DNA of 64,000 nucleotides from Citrus sinensis (lineage: Eukaryota; Streptophyta; Magnoliopsida; Sapindales; Rutaceae): the NCBI RefSeq assembly GCF_022201045.2, contig NC_068559.1, positions 3,818,501 to 3,882,500 on the forward strand. The letters run 5' to 3'. Positions 33,401-44,730 of the stretch are shown piece by piece. How positions within the stretch are numbered: the stretch's first letter is position 1; every line of letters starts with the position of its first letter. Under the pieces are notes generated by a model. That model was given only the letters and a program-made list of their open reading frames with translations. It made no database searches and had not been told where the DNA came from. The translations under genes were made by a program, and so were the position numbers.

Positions 33401-35332
33401 GTCAAATTTTCTTAACTTTCCACAAACATCCTACAAAACTTTTTCGCCCCAGTAATTTTTGTCTTAAGTGCTTAGTTTTAGCCAACATATTCACCTTTGC
33501 ATCATTTTTAGTGTTAGTATTGGCTTTTAGTTAATAATGTATCCTTGTAAATTTAACTGTGGAAGACTGTGAATTAATGATCTGAGAACTCCAATGATGT
33601 GATGATAATTCTTGAGTATTAGTGTCCCTGCTAGCTTGTTTCTTGTTTCTTCAGTTACAGTTTAAATTTATTTTTCCTATGATGCATTATTTTTTTCCCC
33701 CCTCTGCATATAGAGCTTATGGTTGTTTTCATGCTCTCTCTTTTTTGGGTTCATTTTGATTTTTATGTTCGTTTCTGTAATATTTGTTTGTTTTTGCTGT
33801 AGGATGTTAGCATTAAGCTAGAAGAACAAAAGGATGACTGTCTTTCTCAACTAAAGGAGAACGAGATGTAAGAACTAGGAAATTCATGAGGAACTCTAAA
33901 TTTTATTTTTTTTCGTGAACTTGATGTCAGCTACTTACAATAGACATTTAATTATTATTGCATTTTGGAGAATTAAAGTGGAACTGAATTTGAATTTAAT
34001 ACCACGGCGACCTTTAAGGTTTACAGTTATGTTTTGTGTCTAGGCTAAGGACTAATCTGAAGCAGCTAGCTGATCAGTATGCCCTTACCGAACAACAATA
34101 TGCACAGAAGGTTTACTTACCTTGTACTTATTTATAGGTTGTTGTTCTGACTTGGTGTCTTTGACTTCATTGATTGATATTATATTGTGGCTGGAATATG
34201 AATGCACAGTTAAAGCAAAAAACACTGGAACTTCAGATTGGTGAATTGAAAATTAAGCAACATGAGGAGAAATTAGTTCAGGAACAGTCCCAAATGAAAT
34301 TGTATGCCGAACAGGTGTCACAATTACTGGCTACCGAAAAGAATTTGCGCTTGCAGTTGACAGCTGATGGCGAAAAGTTCCAGCAATTCCAGGTCTACCT
34401 CATTTTATGTTATGTAGTAACAATATCAAATGGAAACTTTTTCTGACTGTTACCTGGAAATTCATTGTATAAATGGAAATGTGTTCTTTTTCTTTTAAAA
34501 AACATATGTTCTAAAATATCTCTGTTTGGCATCTAAATACATATTATCATCTTATCTTGGCCAAAAAGTAAAATGCAATTTGATTTTGCAGGATGCATTG
34601 GTAAAGAGCAATGAGGTCTTTGAAACATTTAAGCAAGAGATTGAGAAGGTAAATATTTTATTTCTTACTTTTACCAAGGTTGCTTACATTTGGTTACGGC
34701 TTACTTTTCCTTACAGAATGATGCTAATTTACCATCATATTTTTATGCTTGTAAATTAGATGGCAAAATCAATCAAGGAGCTCAAGAAGGAAAACGCGTT
34801 CTTGAAGAGCAAATGTGAAAAATCAGATTTTACCCTTATAGAACTTGTTGAGGAGGTTAGTTGGTGTGCATGCTCGCGATTTCATTTTCTTTTAATCATT
34901 TCTTTATTTTTCGACATTAATTATGTCAGCTCACTAAGGCCCCAATTCCTATTCCTTGGAATTGGCTGGCTGCTCTGAATCCATTCTCAGCCAGTTCCTC
35001 CTAAAGGACAATTTTGGCTCTCTCTCATTGCATCCTTTTCACAAGGATCCACCTCTATTGTTTCACCCTGAAAAAAAAAAATGTCGTCAATCATGGCACA
35101 AGACAATCTTGTGCTTTTTTTTCTTCCTGTTCCTGAGATCCTTTTTCTCATTATCAAGTAAATATAGTACTTAGATTTTTGTTCTTTGCCCAAGCAGCGT
35201 GAACGAATGAAGAAACAGCTGGAGAAATCCAAGAATCAGAAAGAAAAACTTGAATCACTGTGCCGATCACTTCAGGCAGAAAGGAAACAAAATTCCGTGG
35301 GAAGCAACAACTCAGATTCAGCTCCAGAATAA
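30415..35332 (+). CDS. Taxilin-family coiled-coil protein
   Basis: Exons: 30415-30859, 31037-31125, 32073-32181, 32637-32704, 33168-33245, 33803-33867, 34044-34110, 34210-34392, 34592-34648, 34760-34855, 35198-35332; 463 residues. The first 175 or so residues are acidic, low-complexity and probably disordered. From about residue 190 to 455 the protein is an almost continuous coiled coil rich in Lys, Glu, Gln and Leu. It contains the taxilin core KEFLEFTLKYQQVLAERD and the later LCRELQRQNKMLMDECKR. Animal taxilins bind syntaxins and act in membrane traffic; the plant role is not established, so a trafficking role is inferred. The ATG at 30415 (MESQTANQ) was chosen over 30391, because an acceptor-like AG lies between them. 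The end of exon 1 was placed at a GT inside the open frame to keep phase. A truncated copy of its 3' exons lies downstream. Confidence 0.9.
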
Positions 35333-35970
35333 ACACCAACAGATATAACCAAGTGTGAATCTTACGAAGAATTTTGTAACAACCATTTTGAATTACGTAC
35401 CAAATTTCATCCCAGCTGTGACTTTACTCTTGAGAGCAACCAACCATGACATATCGGTAACTTATTTGAATGTAATGCATTCTTCATCATTCATGTATTG
35501 TCGAGCATAGTTTTGTTGCCTTCCTCGTGTGGACCATCATGACAATTGACATTTCAATATTATGTTAAGTCTCCTGCCTGGATAAGATAATTGAGATTTT
35601 TGTGAATGAATTGACAATGTTACTTCTACTGCAAAGTTGATGAAATTGGAATTTTTGCTCCGACTCTAGAATTATACTTTCAACGTCGTCGTGTGCATGT
35701 ATTTATTAATCCAGCTATGATATTCAGACAAAGAAAGCATTGACAAATACAGTGTGCACGCGGCGGTTTAACCAGGAGACTAATGCTGTGGACTCTTTGT
35801 TATAATCACAACAAAAACGCAACTTCGACATAAACGATACGAAAGTCCCACAACCTGTTAGCTTGTTACGGTAAGTAAAAACAGAACTCAAAACGAATCA
35901 CAAGCAAAAGTTGTTTCAATTTCCCTCTCAAAACCCAACAATTTTTCGTTTGATTTGATTCTTTTGCGCC

Positions 35971-37258
35971 ATGGACGAAGGCAATAACAGCAGCTTGTGG
36001 ACACTAGCAAGTGCGATAGATCAGTGTTGCTAATCAGTTGTCCACCATTGCACTCTCGCTCTCTAATACTCCTGATGATGATGATGATGACAATTCCACT
36101 CGCCCTCCTCCCAAAATCATCCTTCCCATCGACCTTCTTACTTTACGTTTGTTATCGCGATTTAGAATATATGTTTAAGACATATTAAAATTCAACAGAA
36201 TTATTTAATCCACTTCTCCTGGCGAGAATTCTGGCGTTTCTTTGTTGAATTATCTGGGAAGAACTAGTCAGTGGGTAAATCTTTTTAATGATGTCTTCAA
36301 GCTTCCGGCAGTGCAGATCCTCTCTCTTGTTCTAATGCCATCTCAATGTCGTCCTACTTAAGATGAAAGCAGACATTATTCTGTCTAATTTTGTTTATAT
36401 TTGTGCATCATGCACTACTCGTCAAATTCATCTGCAAGTATAAATAATTTTCCTGTATCTTATATTTATCCATATATCCTCTATCATCTTATATAAGTTG
36501 CTTGAATGGTGCTCAGTTCACCATGGAATTACCTGGCAATGAATCTGGAAATGCACCCAAGCGTTACTTCATGGCTATGTCTGAAGACTAGTTTCCAATG
36601 TACCTGTTTGCGGAGTCATCACAAGGTAAGGATGGTTCCCTGGTGCTTCTTATTCTATCTAATGCATAGTCATAGTGCTTCTATAATGATTTACTGGTTT
36701 ATTACTTTTGATTTGACATTATATTATTAACTTCCACTCTGGTCCTTTTTCAATTTTTTTTTTTTCTGTGGAAATAGAAAATTATACTGTTAAATTATGG
36801 TTCTATCCTTAAAAAGTGAAAAAGTTTCATTGGAGAGGAAGCCTATGCTCAACTTCAACGCAAAGACTTCTAAATCTTCAATTTTATTTGAAAAAAAGAT
36901 TAAAACTATGTCCGAAGTTCTCAATACCGCCATGGTGCTACCAAGAAACTGAATGCAAATAGAGCAAAGAGTGATGCCGTCATAGTCTCACATCAGTGTT
37001 TATCATCAAAAACATTAACCACGTCTTCTGGGGCATCTCCTTTCATTACAAGAGAACATCCATGCCAGTTTATACACCCTTCTATTGAGTACACATATTA
37101 CTAATGCGTTAATTTCGGACTCTAACGATTAAATGTATTACATTTACCAGTTCTGAGAGTTTTGATTTATTTGGAGAGGACCACTGACCTTTTTGTTCCT
37201 CATAGTTGAATGAAGTGTCTTTGAAGATATAAGAAGTTTTACTTAGAAAAACTCAACC

Positions 37259-37295
<37 letters not shown>

Positions 37296-37500
37296 AATCC
37301 TATTGCATAGCAGGAAAGATCTCCATCAAAGGAAAAATAAAGAAGAAATTTCACTTGAGGCCTCATCGTGAGAACTTGGAGAATGATGGAAAACTTTGCC
37401 GTGAACTGTCAAACAAATATATGAGCAATAATAGACAGATAAAGGCTGTCCAATTTGCTTACTGTGATTGTCGTTATAGTTATCATAGGTAATTTGGTCA
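35971..37500 (+). pseudogene. Truncated TFIIF-beta pseudogene (exons 1-3)
   Basis: The copy matches the intact gene at 39491, including its promoter side ('acccaacaatt' before the ATG). Exon 1 (from 35971) has lost 22 nt after the eighth codon, shifting the frame, and its end is deleted together with most of intron 1. Exon 2 (about 36521-36626) keeps the ESGNAPKRY core but has an in-frame TAG shortly after it. Exon 3 (about 37311-37442) is recognisable with substitutions. The copy stops in what would be intron 3, where taxilin sequence begins. Exons 4-6 are absent, so the winged-helix region is missing. Clearly non-functional. Confidence 0.92.
37261..37294 (+). repeat. Poly(G) run of 34
   Basis: A pure G34 tract lies 16 nt before the exon 3 remnant of the TFIIF-beta pseudogene. 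The intact gene has an ordinary 'aaagcaggtgtaatcc' at this place (about 41844-41859), so the tract expanded in the pseudogene or is an assembly artefact. Confidence 0.9.
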
Positions 37501-37537
37501 CATTTCTTCTTTTATGACCATCTCTTGATTCTCTCAA

Positions 37538-38533
37538 GAAAAGTTCTAGCAGTTCAGGTCTACCTCATTTTATGACGTGTTAACTTGCAATAGCAATGAA
37601 AACATTTTTAAGAAAATGACTGATACCTGAGAAGTTGTATAAATGGAATTATATTCTCCTTCATTTGAAAGAAGTAGCATTATAAATTATCTGTTAGTTT
37701 TTTATCAAAATACAAATTATCTTGCTACCTTGGCCAAAAGTAAAATGCTACTTGTCTTTGCAGGATGCAATATTAGGGAGCAATAAGGTCTTCAAAACAT
37801 TTAAGCAAGAGATTGAGAAGGTATATTCTTATTTCTTATTTTCGCCAAGATTGTTTATAATTGATTAAGACTTATTTTTCATCATGGAATGATGACAATT
37901 TTCCATCATATTTTTGTGTATAAACTAGATGGCAAAATCAATCAAGGAACTCAAGCAGGAAAACATGTTCCTGAAGAGAAAATGTGAAACATCAGACATT
38001 ATCCGTATAGAACTGTTGAAGTGGTTAGTTGGTTTGCATGTTCAGGTTTTTATTCTTTCTTTCGTCAACAATAACTATGTCATTTCAATACATCACAAGA
38101 CAATTCTTCATAAGATGGACAATTCCAGGTTTTCTTGTTGCCTTGTTCATCCTCCTCTATGGCAGGCGCTTTAACTTGTATCATATTGTTTCTTGCTGTT
38201 TTTTGTTTTGTCTTGGTTCAATGGCACATGACAATCTTTTGACTGTTAGTATCAAGTCCTTGCCGTGTTTTTGTTTCACAAACTTACTTTAGTTACACTC
38301 TGCCTGCCCTGTTCCAGAGATCATCTGTCTTGTCACTTGTCTTTATTTTATGAAGTGAATAATCTTGTACATAGATTTAGACTTCTCCTTTGCCCAAGCA
38401 GCGCGAACGATTGAAGAAACGACTGGAGGAATCCAAGAACCAGAAGGAATAAATAGAATCGTTGTGCTGATCACTTCAGGCAGAAGGAAAACTAAATTCT
38501 GTGCGAAACAACTCAGATTCAGCTCCCGTATAA
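37538..38533 (+). pseudogene. Taxilin 3'-end pseudogene
   Basis: Sequence similar to the taxilin gene from the end of its exon 8 ('gaaaagtt..agca..tcaggtctacc') to its stop codon. Exon 9 is 37764-37820, exon 10 begins at 37929, and the last exon is 38402-38533. The last exon carries two in-frame stops (after KNQKE and after IESLC) and small indels, and exon 10 has a changed 3' end. No 5' exons exist. With the TFIIF-beta pseudogene just upstream, it forms the middle of a tandem duplication. Confidence 0.92.
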
Positions 38534-39490
38534 ATATTAAATACTAACGGATAATATATAACCCAAGTATATGAATCGTACAAAGAAATTTGTAGCTTAT
38601 ATCTTGAATAAACATACCAAATTATCAATCCCATCTATGAGTTTACATTTGATAGGAATCTAAGACTTCAATAATAGAGCATTCTAATTTAATTGCTTTG
38701 GTTTGCAATTTCCTCACACGGATTTTGCCATTTCAGGACTTCTGGGCAGTAACATTGTCAGTCTCCTGGATAACTTAATCGAGATTGCTTTGTAATGTTG
38801 CTTCAGCTGAAAGCTCATGAAATAGGAAATTCTCGTCTTCTTGATTAGGCAACTTGGGAAGGGGACCTGTAAAGAGTGGCTGCTGCCCTGGAAAGTGCTT
38901 CTGCCTAGTGATTTTGTGAGCCTATAATATTGAACTTGAGACGAGCCTGCCTGCGCGCCTGCACTGCTATAAAAAACGACTCATATAATTTGATTCTGTG
39001 GAGATTTGGACCGCCGAGATACGAACAGAACCAAAGTGCCATTTATTGCATCTCATACAAATCCCACGCTAACTTGACTGATTTTACAAATTTGGTGATG
39101 ATGCATTTAAGATTATGGTTTAAAAGAATAATTCAAAGACGGCGGTTTCAACTGCCAGATTTCTTTTGTTGGGTCAAACTCGAAAATAAGTTGAATAATC
39201 ATAACAAAGAGAAAAAAATTTTCGTGCAACTGATTGGACAGTTTTGTTGCGACTCGCTCCATATAAATTTCCAATACTTAAAAAGTGGACCAGCAGACGC
39301 AGTTATGCTGCGGTTCCTATTGTTTTTCGACCAGTGTAAATATCCCGTAACGTGTTAGTTTGCTACAATAATAAACAAAACAGAGTTATGTAGTAGGATA
39401 AATAAAATCACCAAAACAAACAAAATCCAAAAACCGTTCCATTCATTTTCTCCCGCAATCACAAAACCCAACAATTCCGATTCAAATTCC

Positions 39491-42400
39491 ATGGACGAAG
39501 GCAATAACAGCGGCAAAGGCAATACAATTGGTGGGATTGTGGATACGAGCAAGTGGGATAGATCAATGTGGCTAATGAAGTGCCCTGCATTAGTCTCTCG
39601 CTCCCTTAAGATTCCTTCTTCTGACAATGATGATGATGATTCCGCTCGCCCTGTCGCCAAAGTCATCCTCTCCATCGACCCTCTTCAATCCAATGAAGAT
39701 TCTTCATCGTCATCGTCATCGTCATCTACTCGGGTACTCATTTTATTTTTTAATTATACACTCCAACAAATTCTACTCTGCGTCAGCGTCAATCATTTTT
39801 TGCCTCTAGATAAACATAGTCGTATGCATATAAATTCGCATTGTGTTTATTTGTGAGGGTTTCTTCTTGTTTATGTGCATACATTTGTTATTTATGTGAA
39901 ATAATATTTGTGGGTTTCTTTTTCTTTTCTTTTCTTTTCTTTTTTAATGGGTATTGCATGCATTTTTTAGTTTTCCTTTTTACTACAATATTGGTTTATT
40001 ATTAATTTGGCTTTGGTTTGCATTCTTTTGTTAAACATAGTTGGTGTTATGGGTTCTTGGTTTATTTCCATTTTAGTCTTTTGTTTATTTCTTTATTGTT
40101 TGTTCTGTGGAATTCACTGCTACACGAGTGAGATTTATGTTGACATTCTCAAATTTTTTGTTAGAATTTTAAATTAGGGATTTAACTTCACTGTTGGAAT
40201 TTTCAAGTTCTGTGTTGGCGACTGCAATGTTATACCAATGTATGATCACTTAGTATCGAGGTTCTTTTATGTCGATACTGTACATTACTGTTTCAAATTC
40301 TTTTAGGATTTTACAGGTTTTGTATTTGCTTCTTTGGCGATCATGGGTTCACATTAAACAGCATTATTCCTTCCAGTATTGTTTTTCAGTGATTTAAGAT
40401 GTGTCCTAGAAAATCCGTGTCTTTGAGTTCTCTTTGCAACCCAGGCGAGGACTGGTGTTTGGTCATAGCCTACTTTGAATTAAATGCTACTCCAAAAGTG
40501 AGCTTCTAACAAGTAAAAGCTTAACATTTTCAATTTCCCCTCCTCCCACCTGCATTGATAGTAATTTTAGTGAAAAGAAAGTAAACACTATTTGAGCATT
40601 GAATTGAAAAGTAGTCATCCTATAAATAACAAAGAAAGGACCCTAGATAGAGGAGAATGTTTCGTTGATTTCTTGCCTCTGTTAGTGACAACCTTTTTTT
40701 ATACAGTAATGTGGATTATTCCAAACCAATTGATGAAAAACAAAATAAAATAAAATAAATTCTCTTTTACTTAATTATCACTATTTAGAATATATGTAAA
40801 AACAATTTCAAAAATATATGTAAAGTCATTTTTAAAAATTCAACTGAATATCTTTATCCACTTCCTTTGGCATGATTTCTGGCTTTTCTTTGTAGAATTA
40901 TCCAGAAGAGGTGGATCATGAGTGACCATTTCTTCCACCCCCTTTTTCCACGTTGTCTTCAAGTTTTCAGTAGTTCAGATTTTCTCTCTTGGCCTAACGC
41001 ACTTTTCACTGTTGTTCTTTTATTTAAGATGAAAGGTAGTAACTCTATTAATCTTGTTTATATTTCTGCATGATGTACTAATTTGTCTAATTTATCTGCA
41101 AGGATAAGCTTCTTTTATTAATACATTTCAGCCTCTGGGAGAAATATTGTTCTGTTTCTTACATTTATCCCTATATTCTCTATCATCTTATATAAGTTGT
41201 TTGAAGGATACTCAGTTCACTATGGAATTGATCAGCACTGAATCTGGAAATGCTCCCAAGCGTTACTCCATGGATATGTCTAAAGACTTGATTCCAATGT
41301 CCGTGTTTGCAGAGTCATCAAATGGTAAGCATTTTTCCCATTGTGTTTCTTATTCTAATATTTTCTTGGCATGGCCATAGTGCTTCTCTAATGGTTCACT
41401 AGCTTATTATTTTGATTTGACATGATATCATCAACTTTCGCTTTGTTCTTTTTCTCATTTTCTTTCTGTGGAAATTGAACATAGAAGGCAAGCATGACTT
41501 GTTAGAGTGCTTCACTTCAAGGCAAAGACCTCCTAAATTTTCAACTTTATTTGAAAGTTTTGACTAAAGTTCTGTATACAACTTTGGCATTAACAAGAAA
41601 TTAAAGTACAAATAGAATAAAGTGTGTGACCATTGTGTTCTGACATCTGAGTTTATCTTCAATAACCTAAAACCACAAAATTTTGCTTCATGTCCATGCC
41701 AGTTTATACACCCGCCAATGAGCAAACACATCAGTAATTGTTCTATTTGGAGCCTAATGGTACAACAAACCTTTTCTTTCTCGCAGTTTGATTGGCATTT
41801 CCTGTCTTTGAAGAAATTGAAATTTTACTTGAGAAACTCAACTAAAGCAGGTGTAATCCTTTTGCGTTGCAGGAAAGATATCTGTCGAAGGAAAAATAAA
41901 GAACAAATTTGACATGAGGCCTCATCATGAGAACATGGAGAACTATGGAAAACTCTGCCGTGAACGGACAAATAAGTATATGACCAAAAGTAGACAGATA
42001 CAGGTTATCCAAAATGCTTATGGTGATTGTGCTTATAGTTATTATAGGTAATTTGATTGCCTTTCTGTTTTAATGACCGCTTTATGATTCTTTCAGGTCA
42101 TCGACAATGACAATGGATCTCATATGAGGCCTATGCCAGGGATGATGATTTCTACTGGATTTACTGTACTTTGGCTAACTTCCTTTTTATGTTCAGTGGA
42201 ATTGTGTTTTGCTCTTTGCTATTTCTGGGAGAATCCTTTTTTCAGTATACATTCAAGTGAGACTAATCTTATAACATAGACCATATAAGGAGAGCTGCTG
42301 TTTTGAAATAGGAAAAGAAGAAACCGCAACCAAAGGGATCAGAAGTGAAAAGAACAAGAAGGGATCGTGGAGAGATGGAAGACATTATGTTTAAGCTCTT

Positions 42401-42772
42401 CGAAAGGCAATCAAATTGGACTTTAAGACAACTTATCCAAGAGACTGATCAACCTGAAGTATGTATTTTGATTGCTTGGTTTCTGCATGACATTTTTAAT
42501 ACTTGCTCTGGATGCTTGTTTTTAGTTCTTTTAAAAATTATTATTGCTAAAAGTAAATGAACAGTTTGCCACATAGACCTATGCAAGCTATTTAAAATAA
42601 ACATTATATCGTTGAAAAGTTTTGAGGATTTTCTTTTGACCTGTTCCCTCTGCAGCAATTTCTGAAAGATATGCTTAAGGACCTCTGTGTCTACAATAAC
42701 AAGGGAAGTAATCAAGGATCTTATGAGTTGAAGCCAGAATACAAGAAAGCAGCCGATGGTCCAGCTTCCTAA
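39491..42772 (+). CDS. Transcription initiation factor IIF subunit beta (RAP30)
   Basis: Exons: 39491-39733, 41216-41324, 41873-42003, 42097-42165, 42312-42458, 42656-42772; 271 residues, close to the family length. The N-terminal region (about 15-60, including VDTSKWDRSMWLMKCP) and the segment around ESGNAPKRYSMDM form the half that dimerises with TFIIF-alpha. The C-terminal part (about 195-262, VKRTRRDRGEMEDIMFKLF onward, ending GSYELKPEYKK) is the winged-helix DNA-binding domain. The protein joins RNA polymerase II at promoters in the nucleus. A Ser run (residues 71-79, from a TCA/TCG/TCT repeat) follows an acidic stretch. Exon 4 uses donor GTACTT at 42166, the only placement I found that keeps frame. 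All exons are intact, in contrast to the pseudogene upstream. Confidence 0.93.
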
Positions 42773-43048
42773 TATGTCCTTGTATGTTGGCTAATTCCTC
42801 TGGACTAGCTTGGTATTGATTTAAATTATTTCTTACCATTTCGAAACTTCTTTTCTTATGCCTTCCTTTTGAACAGAATCAAATGTATATTCTCCAATGC
42901 AAGAGAGAAGACTGAGAAGGAAACGATGAGTATTTCTACTTCCATTGCTTTAGTTCTCATTTCTAGGCTTTCCGGCGCATAACGATCCTGGTGTTCTTAT
43001 CCATTTTCCTTGTATCAAAATTTTGAAACATAGTTAAAGCAAATCAAT

Positions 43049-43943
43049 GTCATGTGGCAAAATTCTTTCATGTTATGATAGCCTTGATGATCATTTTTGC
43101 TTGGGAAAATATTCATCATCCACCCGTTAACTTTTTTAAAAATACACAATTCCTTTTTTTTACTGAAATCCACCTAAAGTCATATTTTGTTTCACTTTTT
43201 CACTTCCGTTTGGAATCTGTTAAGAAAACTAACAGAAACTTAAAAAAAGACCATTTTACCCCCAAAACGAAAATTATAATTTTACCCTAACAATGCCAAA
43301 AATAATCAGATTTAATGATGAATATCATTATTGGTACGTTAATGAAGTACAAAAAAATCTTAACTACTAGAGATTATAACTCAATGAATAATAAAACTCT
43401 ACTTATCTTAAATTCAATTGATGGTTTGCGAGATTGGGCTATTTTTAATACTACTGTTATAATTTAGCATTCTAATTACAAACATATTTTTAAAAAAAAA
43501 ATGCATTTGATGGTTGTGAAATTAATTTCTTTATTAACCGATGGAAAAAATAATTAGATTTAATCTGATTATTTTTGGCAATTTTTAAGGTGAAATTGTA
43601 ATTTTTGTTTTGAGGCGTAAAATGGTCATTTTTTTAAGTTTCTATTAGTTTTCTTAACGGATTCCAAACGGAAGTGGAAAAGTAAAATAAATTGTAACTT
43701 TAGGTGGATTTCAGCAAAAAAAAAAAAAGAATTATGTATTTTTTAAAAAGTTGAAAAAAACGGATGGACGGTGGATATTTTTCTTTTTTACTTATATATA
43801 TGTAAATATACGTGTCATGTTGCATCTGTTTTTATTTTATATGTCATTTGGCAAAATTGCTTCATGTTATGATAGCCTTGATGAGCTTTTTTGCTTATAT
43901 GTGTAAATATATGCATCATGTTGCGGCTGTTTTTATTTTGGCA
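43049..43943. repeat. Ancestral tandem duplication of about 105 bp, first copy split by a MITE
   Basis: Copy 1 is 43049-43102 plus 43785-43841, separated by the 682-bp element at 43103-43784. Copy 2 is uninterrupted at 43842-43943. Shared words are 'ttcatgttatgatagccttg', 'gtaaatata' and 'catgttgc..ctgtttttatttt'. Copy 2 therefore shows the empty site. Confidence 0.85.
43103..43784. mobile_element. Foldback MITE of Mutator (MULE) type, 682 bp
   Basis: Long inverted arms of over 200 bp: left about 43103-43320, right about 43555-43784. The matching landmarks, left arm versus reverse complement of the right, are 'ccgtttggaatc', 'ttaagaaaactaa' and 'aaaataatcagattaa' (one variant). The flanks TTTTTGCTT (left) and TTTTTACTT (43785-43793) are a 9-bp duplication with one mismatch. 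The uninterrupted second copy of the host repeat carries TTTTTGCTT once at 43888-43896. Long terminal inverted repeats and a 9-bp duplication indicate MULE. There is no coding sequence. Confidence 0.82.
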
Positions 43944-44458
43944 CATTCTGTATCACCATTTATTTTACTAATTTTTCTAGTGGAAGCAACTGCATTATTT
44001 TCTTTTTCCCCAAATATTTCTTTAAAATGAGTGAGTAGGTAAAATCTAAAATGATTCTTTTGTCTTCTCTCTCTCTCCTAGATTTAAATTCTATGGTCAA
44101 CCGAAAAAAAAATTACTTGAAAAACAATCAACTAATCCCCGACAGGCTATTCCAAACCAACTATGTACTTCGGCTGCAAATTGAATTTCTTCATACTAAT
44201 TGTTTGTTCGTCCTATTAAGGTCTAGCGTGAAGATTCTAGAGAAAAAAAAAATGGAAAATTAAGAAAAACGTAAATCAAAATATGCATAAATGAAATGGT
44301 CTTACAGTCATGGGCGTCGTGTGGCAGCAGAATTAAGTAAGTTTCAAAGAAGATGGGTTTAATCATTACTCAGCTGAAGGTGTAAAAATGCTTCAATGAT
44401 TTGATTTTAGTTGTGCAGCATAAAAGGATAAAAACTGACTTACAATGAAATATTAAGA

Positions 44459-44730
44459 TCCTGTTTGGGATTGAGATGTTATAACTTTTAAGTTACAGCT
44501 GCTGTGAAAAAAAATACTGTAACTATAAAACAAAAGTTAATAATATGAAGTAATATAAATTTAAAATAATAATTTTGACAAAATTATGAAAAAAATTTAA
44601 TAAATTTTTCTTCATACAAGTGAAAAATCACATCAATATAACTTTTAAATTACAGCAGTTATTGTTTACTAAACACTTTAGTACTGTAACTTTTAAATTA
44701 TAATTGTCCAACCTGAATCCCAAACACATT
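44459..44730. mobile_element. Small MITE, about 270 bp, with TGTTTGGGATT ends
   Basis: The left end contains TGTTTGGGATTGAG, and the right end on the opposite strand contains TGTTTGGGATTCAG. Further in, both sides hold 'acttttaa(g/a)ttaca' in inverted orientation. The inside is AT-rich and non-coding. A degraded relative lies at 1676-1905. The target duplication is not resolved, so the superfamily is open (hAT or Harbinger). Confidence 0.65.

Noticed and set aside
39355-39675. Minus-strand frame overlapping TFIIF-beta exon 1
   Set aside because: It is a shadow of the real exon and its leader; no family resemblance.
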